From contig MEQV01000185.1 in the NCBI GenBank assembly GCA_001770355.1, positions 1-5,110 of the forward strand: DNA of 5,110 nt, read 5' to 3'. A program made the position numbers and the translations under genes. This stretch comes from Betaproteobacteria bacterium RIFCSPLOWO2_02_FULL_62_17. GTDB lineage: Bacteria; Pseudomonadota; Gammaproteobacteria; Burkholderiales; SG8-39. Below, one piece after another: positions 1 through 5,110 of this stretch (its first letter is position 1; every line of letters starts with the position of its first letter). The notes under the pieces were generated by a model. The model was not told the DNA's origin and ran no database searches. It worked only from the letters and a program-made list of their open reading frames with translations.

Positions 1-1
1 T

Positions 2-106
2 ATCGACCTTGTGCCGAGCACTCCGGAGGAACTCACCGAGCGCGTTCGCGCGGAGATTCCGATTTTCACCAAGGCAATGCGTGACGCCGGCATCGAGCCC
101 GAGTAG
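2..106 (+). CDS. Bug/TctC-family solute-binding protein, C-terminal fragment (5' end outside window)
   Basis: Only the last 34 codons are present, ending at TAG 104-106. The tail carries a 'PSTPEELTERVRAEIP' segment and ends '...MRDAGIEPE'. This is the usual C-terminus of Bug (TctC-type) periplasmic binding proteins, in which a P-E-E/Q-F/L stretch leads into an amphipathic helix and a final A-G-I/L-x-P/A-E. The next gene ends in a comparable way ('SPEQFDAFIRTELEKW...'), so this looks like a second, non-identical member of the same family. The family captures carboxylates and other small organic molecules in the periplasm. The gap to the next start codon is only 26 bp and no terminator is visible in it, so the two genes are probably co-transcribed. 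The call rests on a short tail and on the neighbour. Confidence 0.7.
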   Translation: MDLVPSTPEELTERVRAEIPIFTKAMRDAGIEPE

Positions 107-122
107 CGCGGCGTCACAGCAC

Positions 123-127
123 GGAGG
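123..127 (+). promoter_or_regulatory. Ribosome binding site of the second Bug/TctC gene
   Basis: A GGAGG core lies 5 nt before ATG 133. It supports this start and places a typical signal peptide at the N-terminus. Confidence 0.75.
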
Positions 128-132
128 CCACT

Positions 133-1104
133 ATGAGCTGTCCCGGTAAAGCAATTGCTTGCGCCGCAATCATCCTTGGCGCGGCGCTCGCTCCCGGCGT
201 GCACGCCCAGGACTTTCCCACCAAGCGGGTCACCCTCGTCGTGGCGAATGCGCCGGGCGGCGGCTCCGACCTGATGGCGCGGCTGCTCGCGCAGAAGCTG
301 CAGGAGATCTGGGGGCAGCCGGTTGTCGTCGAATACAAGCCGGGCGCCGGCATGGTCGTGGGCACCAATTTTGTCGCCAAGTCGGCGGCCGACGGTTACA
401 CCATCGGACAGGTGGCGATGCCCCACGTGATCAATCCCAGCGTGCGCCGGGACATGCCATTCGATACCGTGAAGGACTTGTCGGGTGTCACCATGAACAC
501 GATTTCGCACGTGGTGATCACCGCGAACCCCGCGCTCGAGGCGAACACGCTCACCGAACTGATTGCCCTGGCGAAAAAGCTGCCGGGCAAATTGAGTTAC
601 GCGACAGCCGGGGCGGGCAGTTCCATGCATCTCACGGGAGAACTGCTGAAGATCGATACCGGCATCGATATGGTCCATATCCCCTACAAGGGAGCCGGGC
701 CGGCCTTCCCCGACGTCATGGCAGGACGCGTTCAGATCATGATCGACCCGCTGCATTCGTCCATGTCCTACATCAAGTCGGGCAAGCTCAAGCCCATCGC
801 CATTGCCAGCCCGCGGCGCGCCGCGATTGCCCCGAACATCCCTACGATCGCCGAGCACCTGCCCGGATTCAGCGTGCTCAGTATCAATGGCACCGTGGTG
901 CCCAGCGCGACGCCGCGCGCCATCGTCAACAAAATCAATGCGGCGTTCGTCGCCACGGTGCAGGCGCCGGAAATAAGGGTACGCCTGGCCGAACTGGGCC
1001 TGGAACCGGTCGGTAATTCGCCGGAGCAGTTCGACGCCTTTATCCGGACCGAACTTGAAAAATGGGCAAAGGTCGTGAAGGCCGCGAGAATCACGGCTGA
1101 TTGA
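133..1104 (+). CDS. Bug/TctC-family tripartite tricarboxylate transporter solute-binding protein
   Basis: This 323-residue protein has the usual length for the family. Residues 1-25 form a signal peptide: a short basic start (K6), a hydrophobic core (AIILGAALAP), and a likely cleavage after V-H-A before QDFP. The mature part shows the family hallmarks in order: a first strand followed by APGGGSDLMAR (residues 40-50), a 'YKPGAGMVVGTNFVAK' loop, an 'ADGYTIG' motif, and 'IPYKGAGPAFPDVMAGR' in the second lobe. Such proteins sit in the periplasm and bind carboxylates or other small organic acids. Some deliver them to a TctAB membrane pair, but many are orphans whose membrane partner is encoded elsewhere. 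No TctA or TctB is visible here, so the ligand is unknown. The preceding gene is a second family member. The following gene starts 42 bp downstream with its own ribosome binding site, so one operon is likely. Confidence 0.93.
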   Translation: MSCPGKAIACAAIILGAALAPGVHAQDFPTKRVTLVVANAPGGGSDLMARLLAQKLQEIWGQPVVVEYKPGAGMVVGTNFVAKSAADGYTIGQVAMPHVINPSVRRDMPFDTVKDLSGVTMNTISHVVITANPALEANTLTELIALAKKLPGKLSYATAGAGSSMHLTGELLKIDTGIDMVHIPYKGAGPAFPDVMAGRVQIMIDPLHSSMSYIKSGKLKPIAIASPRRAAIAPNIPTIAEHLPGFSVLSINGTVVPSATPRAIVNKINAAFVATVQAPEIRVRLAELGLEPVGNSPEQFDAFIRTELEKWAKVVKAARITAD

Positions 1105-1135
1105 CCGCGCCGGCGGCGCAACGCCCGCCATCGAC

Positions 1136-1140
1136 GAGGA
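1136..1140 (+). promoter_or_regulatory. Ribosome binding site of the thioredoxin-fusion gene
   Basis: GAGGA lies 6 nt before ATG 1147. It supports that start, which brings in the complete thioredoxin-like domain with CRTC at residues 16-19. Confidence 0.7.
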
Positions 1141-1146
1141 TCAAGC

Positions 1147-2604
1147 ATGGAGAGAATCGCGAACGGTCTGGTTGCGGTCGTCAAGCGCGGCTGCCGCACC
1201 TGTGAACTGGTAAAGCCGGTATTGCGCGAGCTGGCGGATGCAGGTACGCCGTTCTCGGTGTATTCGCAGGACGATCCCGCCTTTCCCGAGGGCGTGCCCG
1301 GTGTCATCGACGACCGGCGGCTGGCTTTCTCCTACCGGGAAAGAATTGAGATCGTCCCCACCCTGATCCGCTACCAAGACGCCAAAGAAGTCGGGCGCGT
1401 CATCGGCTGGAACCGGCGCGAATGGCAGGCGCTCACCGGCGTCAATGGCCTGGGTGGCAAGCTCCCGGAGAACCGCCCGGGTTGCGGCGCCAGAAACATC
1501 GAGCCGGGCATGGCCGAGGAACTGGCCGCGCGCTTTGGCGACACCGGCATTGTCTCGCGCCGAGTATGCATACCGGCGCACGTAGATCCCATGGAGGCGA
1601 TATACGATCGCGGCTGGACCGACGGCCTGCCGGTCACGCCGCCGACGGAAGCGCGGGTGCTGCGCATGCTCAAAGGCACCCGCCGCAGGCCCGACGAAGT
1701 GATCGCAATCGTGCCGCCGGATCGCGCAGTGTGCACCGTGGAAAAGGCGGCGGTGAATGCGGTCATGGCCGGCTGCAAGCCCGAGTACTTCCCGGTGGTG
1801 CTGGCCGCGATCGAAACCGCCTGCGGTCCGAAATTCGGCATGCACGGGGTGCTATGTACGACCTCCTTCGCAACACCGATGATCGTGGTGAGCGGTCCGA
1901 TCAGCCGGGGGATCGGCATGAACTCCGGGCGCAATGTGCTGGGCCAGGCCAATCGGCCGAACGCTTCGATCGGACGCGCCTTGCAGCTTGTCATCCGCAA
2001 CGTCGGCGGCGGCCGGCCCGGGCCCGGAGGCATCGACCGCTGCACCATCGGGCACCAGGGCAAATACACCATGTGCTTTGCCGAAGATGAACTGGGCAGC
2101 CCGTGGGAATCGCTCGCGGTCGAGCGCGGCTTCCGGCCCGATCAGAACGTGGTTCACATCTTCACCGGCAACGGCGTGCAAGGCCTGCACGATCACCGCT
2201 CGCGCTCACCCGAAGGCCTGGTGTCCACCTACGCGCAGTGCCTGCGCGTGGTGCATCATCCCAAGATCACCTACTCCACGGCGCTGCTGGTGATCGCGCC
2301 CGAGCACACCATCCACTTCCGCGAGGCGGGCTGGTCGAAGCAGCGGCTGAAGCAAGCGATTCTCCAGCGGCTGCAGATTCCGATTCGCGAACTGATGCCC
2401 GGTTACAACGGCGACGACGAGGGGCTGCGCCGCATCACGCCCGAGCAACGCGCAAGGCTCGACGATCCCACGCTTACCATCCCCAAATTCCTGCCTGAGG
2501 GCCTGAACATCGTGGCCGCCGGCGGCGAGGCCGGGATGATGGCGGCGGTGATCGCCGGCTTGAGCATGGAAGTCGGCATGGATTGGGCGGAAATCAAACC
2601 CTAG
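1147..2604 (+). CDS. Thioredoxin-like domain fused to a DGLPVTPPT-motif domain; probable redox partner of the UGSC selenoprotein
   Basis: The protein has 485 residues, no signal peptide and no membrane segment, so it is probably cytoplasmic. Residues 1-98 look like a thioredoxin/glutaredoxin fold: strand 'GLVAVVKRG', active-site C16-R-T-C19 at the start of a helix, and a VPTL cis-proline loop at 70-73. A linker with further cysteines (C113, C141) leads to a large domain from about residue 147 to the end. Its landmarks are GWTDGLPVTPPTEARV (156-171), PDRAVCTVEKAAVNAVMAGC (cysteines 196 and 210), HGVLCTTSFATP (C237), IGHQGKYTMCFAEDE (301-315), APEHT (384-388) and GWSK (395-398). I recognise the DGLPV-PPT domain as a conserved but functionally uncharacterised bacterial family; I cannot assign a reaction. 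Fusion to a thioredoxin domain, many conserved-looking cysteines and the adjacent selenoprotein gene suggest thiol/selenol redox chemistry. Domain layout is visible in the sequence; the partnership is inference. Confidence 0.8.
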   Translation: MERIANGLVAVVKRGCRTCELVKPVLRELADAGTPFSVYSQDDPAFPEGVPGVIDDRRLAFSYRERIEIVPTLIRYQDAKEVGRVIGWNRREWQALTGVNGLGGKLPENRPGCGARNIEPGMAEELAARFGDTGIVSRRVCIPAHVDPMEAIYDRGWTDGLPVTPPTEARVLRMLKGTRRRPDEVIAIVPPDRAVCTVEKAAVNAVMAGCKPEYFPVVLAAIETACGPKFGMHGVLCTTSFATPMIVVSGPISRGIGMNSGRNVLGQANRPNASIGRALQLVIRNVGGGRPGPGGIDRCTIGHQGKYTMCFAEDELGSPWESLAVERGFRPDQNVVHIFTGNGVQGLHDHRSRSPEGLVSTYAQCLRVVHHPKITYSTALLVIAPEHTIHFREAGWSKQRLKQAILQRLQIPIRELMPGYNGDDEGLRRITPEQRARLDDPTLTIPKFLPEGLNIVAAGGEAGMMAAVIAGLSMEVGMDWAEIKP

Positions 2605-2622
2605 TCAGTTACCAGTCAAATG

Positions 2623-2652
2623 TTGACAGGCGAAGTTGTGGGTTTGTATACA
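2623..2652 (+). promoter_or_regulatory. Candidate sigma70 promoter for the UGSC selenoprotein gene
   Basis: A perfect TTGACA at 2623-2628 is followed after 18 nt by TATACA at 2647-2652 (4 of 6 matches to TATAAT, preceded by TG). Transcription would start near 2659, inside the left arm of the large inverted repeat. The leader before ATG 2783 would be about 124 nt. It lies in the gap after the stop of the thioredoxin-fusion gene, so the selenoprotein gene can be transcribed independently of the upstream operon. Pattern match only. Confidence 0.5.
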
Positions 2653-2702
2653 TCCCGTTATTTTGTAAAGTTGCGAAGTCGCAACTTTACAAAATAACGG
2701 GA
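2653..2702. repeat. Perfect 23-bp inverted repeat with 4-nt loop
   Basis: Left arm 2653-2675 and right arm 2680-2702 are exact reverse complements, separated by AAGT (2676-2679). The arms are AT-rich (they contain GTTATTTTGTAAAGTTGCG) in a GC-rich neighbourhood. The repeat begins directly after the -10-like hexamer, so it covers the predicted transcription start and first leader bases. Possible roles are a repressor operator, a strong 5'-leader hairpin, or a small mobile-element remnant made of two abutting terminal repeats. It is not a standard intrinsic terminator, because no T-tract follows on either strand. No flanking target duplication is evident. The structure is certain; its role is not. 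Confidence 0.9.
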
Positions 2703-2767
2703 CCAGTGGACGCCAAGGCGAAGCAAGATGTTTGGTTCCGGCTCTGCCGGCTTGGGGCTATCAAGAG

Positions 2768-2773
2768 AAAGGA
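2768..2773 (+). promoter_or_regulatory. Ribosome binding site of the selenoprotein gene
   Basis: AAAGGA lies 9 nt before ATG 2783. It favours ATG 2783 over the upstream in-frame TTG at 2732, which has no comparable site and would add an unlikely leader (ALPAWGYQEKG). Confidence 0.65.
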
Positions 2774-2782
2774 AATCACGGC

Positions 2783-3316
2783 ATGAACGAAGAAGATCAG
2801 GACCTGGTCCTCGTCGACCCGACGAGCGAACTGCACCGCGAATTCCGCGACCGTCTGCAGCGCCCACAAACGCTCGATGGGTTGACGGTGGGCATCTTGG
2901 ACATCAAAAAAGATCCCGGGGAGATATTCCTCGGCCGCCTGGACGAACTTCTCACCGGGCGCGGCGTCAAGGTGAAGCGCTATGTCAAGCCGCACTTCTC
3001 ATGGGAAGCGCCCACCGAGTTGAAGCAGACCATCGCCGAAGAGTGCGATGTTCTGATCGAAGGCCTGGCCGATTGAGGCTCCTGCACGTCGTGCTGTATG
3101 CACGACATCACGGATCTGGAAGCGCGCGGCGTGGTCAGCGTGGGCGCGGTCACCGAGCTGTTCCGCGACGGCGCCGTGGCGCAATGCAGGACGCTCGCCT
3201 TCGAGCCGGCGGTGGTGTTCATCCCGCATCCGATCCAGGACCGCACCGACGCGGAACTCAGACAGCTCGCCGACGACGCATTGGATGCCATCCTGAAATC
3301 AGTCCTGGCCGCATAG
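2783..3316 (+). CDS. UGSC-family selenoprotein (TGA 3074-3076 read as selenocysteine)
   Basis: Read through the in-frame TGA, the gene encodes 177 residues ending at TAG 3314-3316, with selenocysteine at position 98. The N-terminal half has a Rossmann-like start (GLTVGILDIKKDPGEIFLGR, residues 33-52) and the segment CDVLIEGLAD that runs directly into U98-G-S-C101-T-S-C104-C105. After the TGA the same frame stays open for 79 codons with family-like content: MHDITDLEARGVVSVGAVTELF, then VVFIPHPIQDRTDAEL (144-159). This U-G-S-C motif defines a known bacterial (seleno)protein family in which some members have Cys in place of Sec. The U-G-S-C-T-S-C plus IPHP arrangement also recalls the Sec site of GrdB/PrdB of glycine and proline reductases; that relation is my inference from recalled motifs. 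Reaction and substrate are unknown. It has no signal peptide, so is likely cytoplasmic, and its probable partner is the upstream thioredoxin-fusion protein. Function requires selA, selB, selC and selD elsewhere in the genome. A nonsense-mutated Cys homologue is the alternative, but the hairpin after the TGA argues against it. Confidence 0.9.
3088..3106 (+). promoter_or_regulatory. Bacterial SECIS hairpin downstream of the Sec codon
   Basis: GTCGTGC (3088-3094) and GCACGAC (3100-3106) form a perfect 7-bp stem around the loop TGTAT (3095-3099). The loop begins 18 nt after the TGA, and its second base is G. Both features fit the known bacterial SECIS pattern: a small apical loop with a G in its first two positions, placed roughly 16-37 nt after the UGA, which is recognised by SelB. 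The hairpin lies inside the coding sequence, as usual in bacteria. Structure is seen by eye only; no folding energy was computed. Confidence 0.8.
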
Positions 3317-3347
3317 CAACCGGTTGCCACTTACCAGGAAGGCAAAA

Positions 3348-4112
3348 TCATGCACGCGCTGCCGGTTCCGCGTGCGAAATGCGCTCCACCTCCCTGCCGA
3401 TCTGCCTGGCTGTTTCGAGCAGCAACTCGGTCAGCGTGTCGTGGTTCAGCAAGGCCAGCCGCGCGTGCGAGCAGCCGATCGAGACGCTGCCCATGACTTC
3501 ATCGCCGTTGAGCACCGGGGCGCCAATGCCGATCACGCCGGGATCGAGCTCGCCGTGGCTCTCGCTGTAGCCCTTTTTCCGGATCTGCTGCAGCGCCTGC
3601 CAGAACTCGCGCCAGGTCGTGCCCATGCCGCTCTCGGCGGCGAGCGCCGCGTGCGCGTTGTACAGGCGCAGCGCGCGCGCGCGCGGCAGGAAAGCGAGGA
3701 TGGCTTTCGACATCGCGCCGCGGAACAGCGGGTGCGGGCGGCCGCGATCGTAGCTGAGGGGCAGATGTTCCACCCCGCGTTCGTGCATGACGTTGACGAT
3801 GTGGTCGCCGTACATGTTGGCGAGCAGCACGTCGCAGCCGGTCTGACGCACCAGTTCGGCGATCAGCGGCTGGCCGGTCCTCGATACCGGATCGATTTCC
3901 CGCATCACCAGTTCCAACTGCACGATTCTCGGCCCCAGAACATAGGTTCCGCCGGAGATGCGCGTCAGCAGCCCCGCCGCGCACAGCTCGCGGATGTAGC
4001 GGTAGCCGCTCGAGGTGGAGCAGCCCAGGCGCGCGCAAATGGCATCCGCTGACCAGACCGGCGAAGCCTTGTCGAACAGGTCCAGAATCGAGAGCATCTT
4101 GGAGCGGCTCAA
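3348..4112 (-). CDS. IclR-family transcriptional regulator
   Basis: The 254-residue protein has typical IclR length. Residues 1-60 form the winged helix-turn-helix (SKMLSILDLFDKAS; recognition helix near CSTSSGYRYIRELCAAGLL, 31-49; wing SGGTYVLGPRI). The remainder is the effector-binding domain with family landmarks: GRPHPLFRGAMSKAILAFLP, KKGYSESHGELDPGVIGIGAPV and MGSVSIGCSHARL. The start is TTG at 4112-4110, supported by AGGA (complement of 4122-4125) 9 nt upstream and an in-frame stop just above it. ATG at 4097 is the alternative, but it would clip the conserved SRS-K-LSIL opening. It is divergent from the molybdopterin oxidoreductase gene across a 163-bp AT-rich gap, so it probably controls that gene and perhaps itself in response to an aromatic or organic-acid ligand. 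Its 3' end converges on the selenoprotein gene with only 31 bp between them. Confidence 0.93.
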   Translation of the reverse strand: MSRSKMLSILDLFDKASPVWSADAICARLGCSTSSGYRYIRELCAAGLLTRISGGTYVLGPRIVQLELVMREIDPVSRTGQPLIAELVRQTGCDVLLANMYGDHIVNVMHERGVEHLPLSYDRGRPHPLFRGAMSKAILAFLPRARALRLYNAHAALAAESGMGTTWREFWQALQQIRKKGYSESHGELDPGVIGIGAPVLNGDEVMGSVSIGCSHARLALLNHDTLTELLLETARQIGREVERISHAEPAARA

Positions 4113-4141
4113 TGCTTTTTATCCTATTTAGATAAATATTG

Positions 4142-4174
4142 TAATTTATATGCTTGAGATTATGGCATAAATTA
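4142..4174. promoter_or_regulatory. Imperfect inverted repeat, candidate IclR operator
   Basis: TAATTTATATGC (4142-4153) and GCATAAATTA (4165-4174) are inverted copies that differ by a 2-nt insertion, separated by 11 nt. They lie in the AT-rich gap between the divergent IclR gene and oxidoreductase gene, upstream of the oxidoreductase promoter candidate. Autoregulating IclR proteins often bind pseudo-palindromes in such gaps. AT-rich sequence gives chance palindromes easily, so this is tentative. Confidence 0.3.
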
Positions 4175-4191
4175 ACAGTTTTTGCCGTATA

Positions 4192-4220
4192 TTGACAATT
4201 TTATAATAATAGCCTAGAGT
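4192..4220 (+). promoter_or_regulatory. Candidate sigma70 promoter for the molybdopterin oxidoreductase gene
   Basis: TTGACA (4192-4197) is followed after 17 nt by TAGAGT (4215-4220, 4 of 6 matches to TATAAT). Transcription would start near 4227, giving a leader of about 50 nt. The position in the divergent gap fits control by the neighbouring IclR regulator. Confidence 0.5.
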
Positions 4221-4266
4221 TCACTCGCATTTAGTTCCTCCCGCAATCAACTCAACCACGACCAAA

Positions 4267-4270
4267 GAGG
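4267..4270 (+). promoter_or_regulatory. Ribosome binding site of the molybdopterin oxidoreductase gene
   Basis: GAGG within AAAGAGG lies 5 nt before ATG 4276 and supports this start. The start therefore includes the SCP2-like N-terminal segment in the protein. Confidence 0.65.
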
Positions 4271-4275
4271 CGACC

Positions 4276-5110
4276 ATGAGTCTCGCGGCAAGCAAGTTTT
4301 CCGTGATCCTGTACGGCCTGACCCATGCGCTCAATTTCCAGGCGAGCCGCTACCCGGCGTTCGCAAAAAGGCTCAAGGAAAAGAATTTCACCGCCCAGAT
4401 TTCGACCACGGACAAGTCGATCGGCCGCTACTACACCCTCGACAGCGGCCGCGTGCGCTCCCGAAGCGGCATCCATCCGAAGCCCGACATCCACATCACC
4501 GTGGCCTCCGCGGAAATCGGCGCGCGGCTGTTCGTGCCCTGGGTGGACCAGCTCGAGCGCATCGAGGCGATGAAGAACTACCAGTTCGGCGCCGACGGCT
4601 CGGACGAACTGATCGTATGGTTCACCCAGACCATCATGCTGATGCAGAACCCGGACGTCGAGTACGGCATCGACATGGGCGACGGGACCAAGCGCTGCGT
4701 CACCAATACCAATGGCGGGCCGCTGTTCGTCTACGTGAAGGACGGCAAGGTCGTTCGCGTAACGCCGATGGAGTTCACCGATAAGGATGCTCCGGCGTGG
4801 ACCATCAACGCGCGCGGCAAGAGCTTCACCCCGCCGCACATGACCACGGTTTCGCCCCACGGCCTCAGCGTCAAATCGACGCTGTATTCGCCGGACCGGC
4901 TGCTCTACCCCATGAAGCGCGTCGACTTCGATCCGAAAGGCGAACGCAACTGCCAGAACCGCGGCATCTCCGGGTATGAGCGGATCAGCTGGGAAGAGGC
5001 CCTCGACATCGTCGCCGGCGAGATCCAGCGCGTCAAGACCGAGCACGGCCAGGGCGCCATCCTGGGCAACCACGGCTCGCACCACACGTGGGGCAACATC
5101 GGCTACTACA
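4276..5110 (+). CDS. Molybdopterin oxidoreductase with SCP2-like N-terminal domain, N-terminal part (3' end outside window)
   Basis: 278 codons are present and the frame is open at the window end. Residues 1-125 resemble an SCP2 sterol-carrier-like domain: a basic helical start, then 'KPDIHITVASAEIGARLF', then 'YQFGADGSDELIVWF'. From about residue 140 the DMSO-reductase-family molybdopterin fold begins: NGGPLFVYVKDGKVVRVTP (146-164), YSPDRLLYPMKRVDFDPKG (204-222), ISWEEALDIVAGEI (237-250) and GNHGSHHTWGNIGYY (264-278). The N-terminal CxxCxxxC...C motif that binds a 4Fe-4S cluster in many relatives is absent; only C141 and C226 occur. That fits the large subunit of pyrogallol-phloroglucinol transhydroxylase (AthL type), where the Fe-S clusters lie in a separate small subunit. 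The assignment to that branch is from recalled motifs and is moderate; membership of the molybdopterin family is firm. No Tat signal is visible, so it is probably cytoplasmic. A ferredoxin-like small subunit gene would be expected downstream. Confidence 0.82.
   Translation, partial: MSLAASKFSVILYGLTHALNFQASRYPAFAKRLKEKNFTAQISTTDKSIGRYYTLDSGRVRSRSGIHPKPDIHITVASAEIGARLFVPWVDQLERIEAMKNYQFGADGSDELIVWFTQTIMLMQNPDVEYGIDMGDGTKRCVTNTNGGPLFVYVKDGKVVRVTPMEFTDKDAPAWTINARGKSFTPPHMTTVSPHGLSVKSTLYSPDRLLYPMKRVDFDPKGERNCQNRGISGYERISWEEALDIVAGEIQRVKTEHGQGAILGNHGSHHTWGNIGYY

Noticed and set aside
1141..2072. Long minus-strand ORFs opposite the thioredoxin-fusion gene
   Set aside because: They are low-complexity shadows of a well-supported + strand gene; GC-rich codon bias keeps the antisense frames open.
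2653..2702. Inverted repeat as an intrinsic terminator
   Set aside because: The stem is AT-rich and no run of T follows on either strand.
2583..2786. 67-residue + strand ORF across the intergenic region
   Set aside because: It runs through the promoter and the perfect inverted repeat, overlaps the end of the upstream gene, and has no recognisable protein content.
3098..3316. Independent 72-residue ORF starting MHDITDLEARG
   Set aside because: It has no ribosome binding site, starts inside the SECIS-like hairpin, and is in the same frame as 2783-3076; it is the C-terminal part of the selenoprotein.
2783..3316. Pseudogene with a nonsense mutation at 3074-3076
   Set aside because: The TGA falls exactly at the Sec position of a known U-G-S-C motif, is followed by a SECIS-like hairpin, and the downstream frame is intact. 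It would still need confirming against the presence of sel genes.
3316..3327. 12-bp palindrome GCAACCGGTTGC between the convergent genes as a bidirectional terminator
   Set aside because: There is no loop and no T-tract, and a palindrome of this size can occur by chance.
2728..3570. 280-residue + strand ORF
   Set aside because: It is an Arg/Pro/Gly-rich out-of-frame reading of the selenoprotein gene that continues antisense into the IclR gene, a common artefact in GC-rich DNA.
3671..3684. Alternating GC run (seven GC units)
   Set aside because: It encodes the Arg/Ala stretch (RARAL) in the IclR effector domain and is explained by codon bias.

Overview
The window is GC-rich (apart from two AT-rich intergenic patches) and reads like a proteobacterial chromosome. 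Two adjacent Bug/TctC-type periplasmic binding proteins and an IclR regulator beside a molybdopterin enzyme suggest a betaproteobacterium (Burkholderiales or Rhodocyclales-like) or a metabolically similar environmental lineage. The taxonomic call is inference. All real genes are on the + strand except the IclR regulator.

Layout: (1) positions 2-106, the C-terminal tail of one Bug/TctC solute-binding protein. (2) 133-1104, a complete second Bug/TctC protein with a signal peptide. (3) 1147-2604, a 485-residue protein with an N-terminal thioredoxin-like domain (CRTC) joined to a large, poorly characterised domain carrying a DGLPVTPPT motif. (4) 2605-2782, an intergenic region with a good sigma70-like promoter, immediately followed by a perfect 23-bp inverted repeat. 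(5) 2783-3316, a selenoprotein gene of the UGSC family. Its in-frame TGA at 3074-3076 is the U of U-G-S-C and is followed at the expected distance by a perfect 7-bp hairpin that fits a bacterial SECIS element. Standard gene callers would split it into two false ORFs, 2783-3076 and 3098-3316. (6) 4112-3348 (- strand), an IclR-family regulator starting at TTG. (7) 4113-4275, an AT-rich divergent promoter region. (8) 4276 to the window end, the N-terminus of a molybdopterin oxidoreductase with an unusual SCP2-like N-terminal domain and no N-terminal Fe-S cysteine motif, as in the large subunit of pyrogallol-phloroglucinol transhydroxylase.

How they may work together: the Bug proteins would capture an organic acid or related small molecule in the periplasm. 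The thioredoxin-fusion protein and the UGSC selenoprotein look like a cytoplasmic redox pair, in which the thioredoxin domain could reduce or reset the Sec/Cys centre. The Sec site (UGSCTSC, followed by an IPHP motif) resembles the Sec site of the GrdB/PrdB subunits of glycine and proline reductases. That suggests reductive cleavage chemistry on a small organic substrate, but this is hypothesis. The IclR regulator and the molybdopterin enzyme form a separate divergent unit, probably for aromatic or hydroxylated substrate catabolism.
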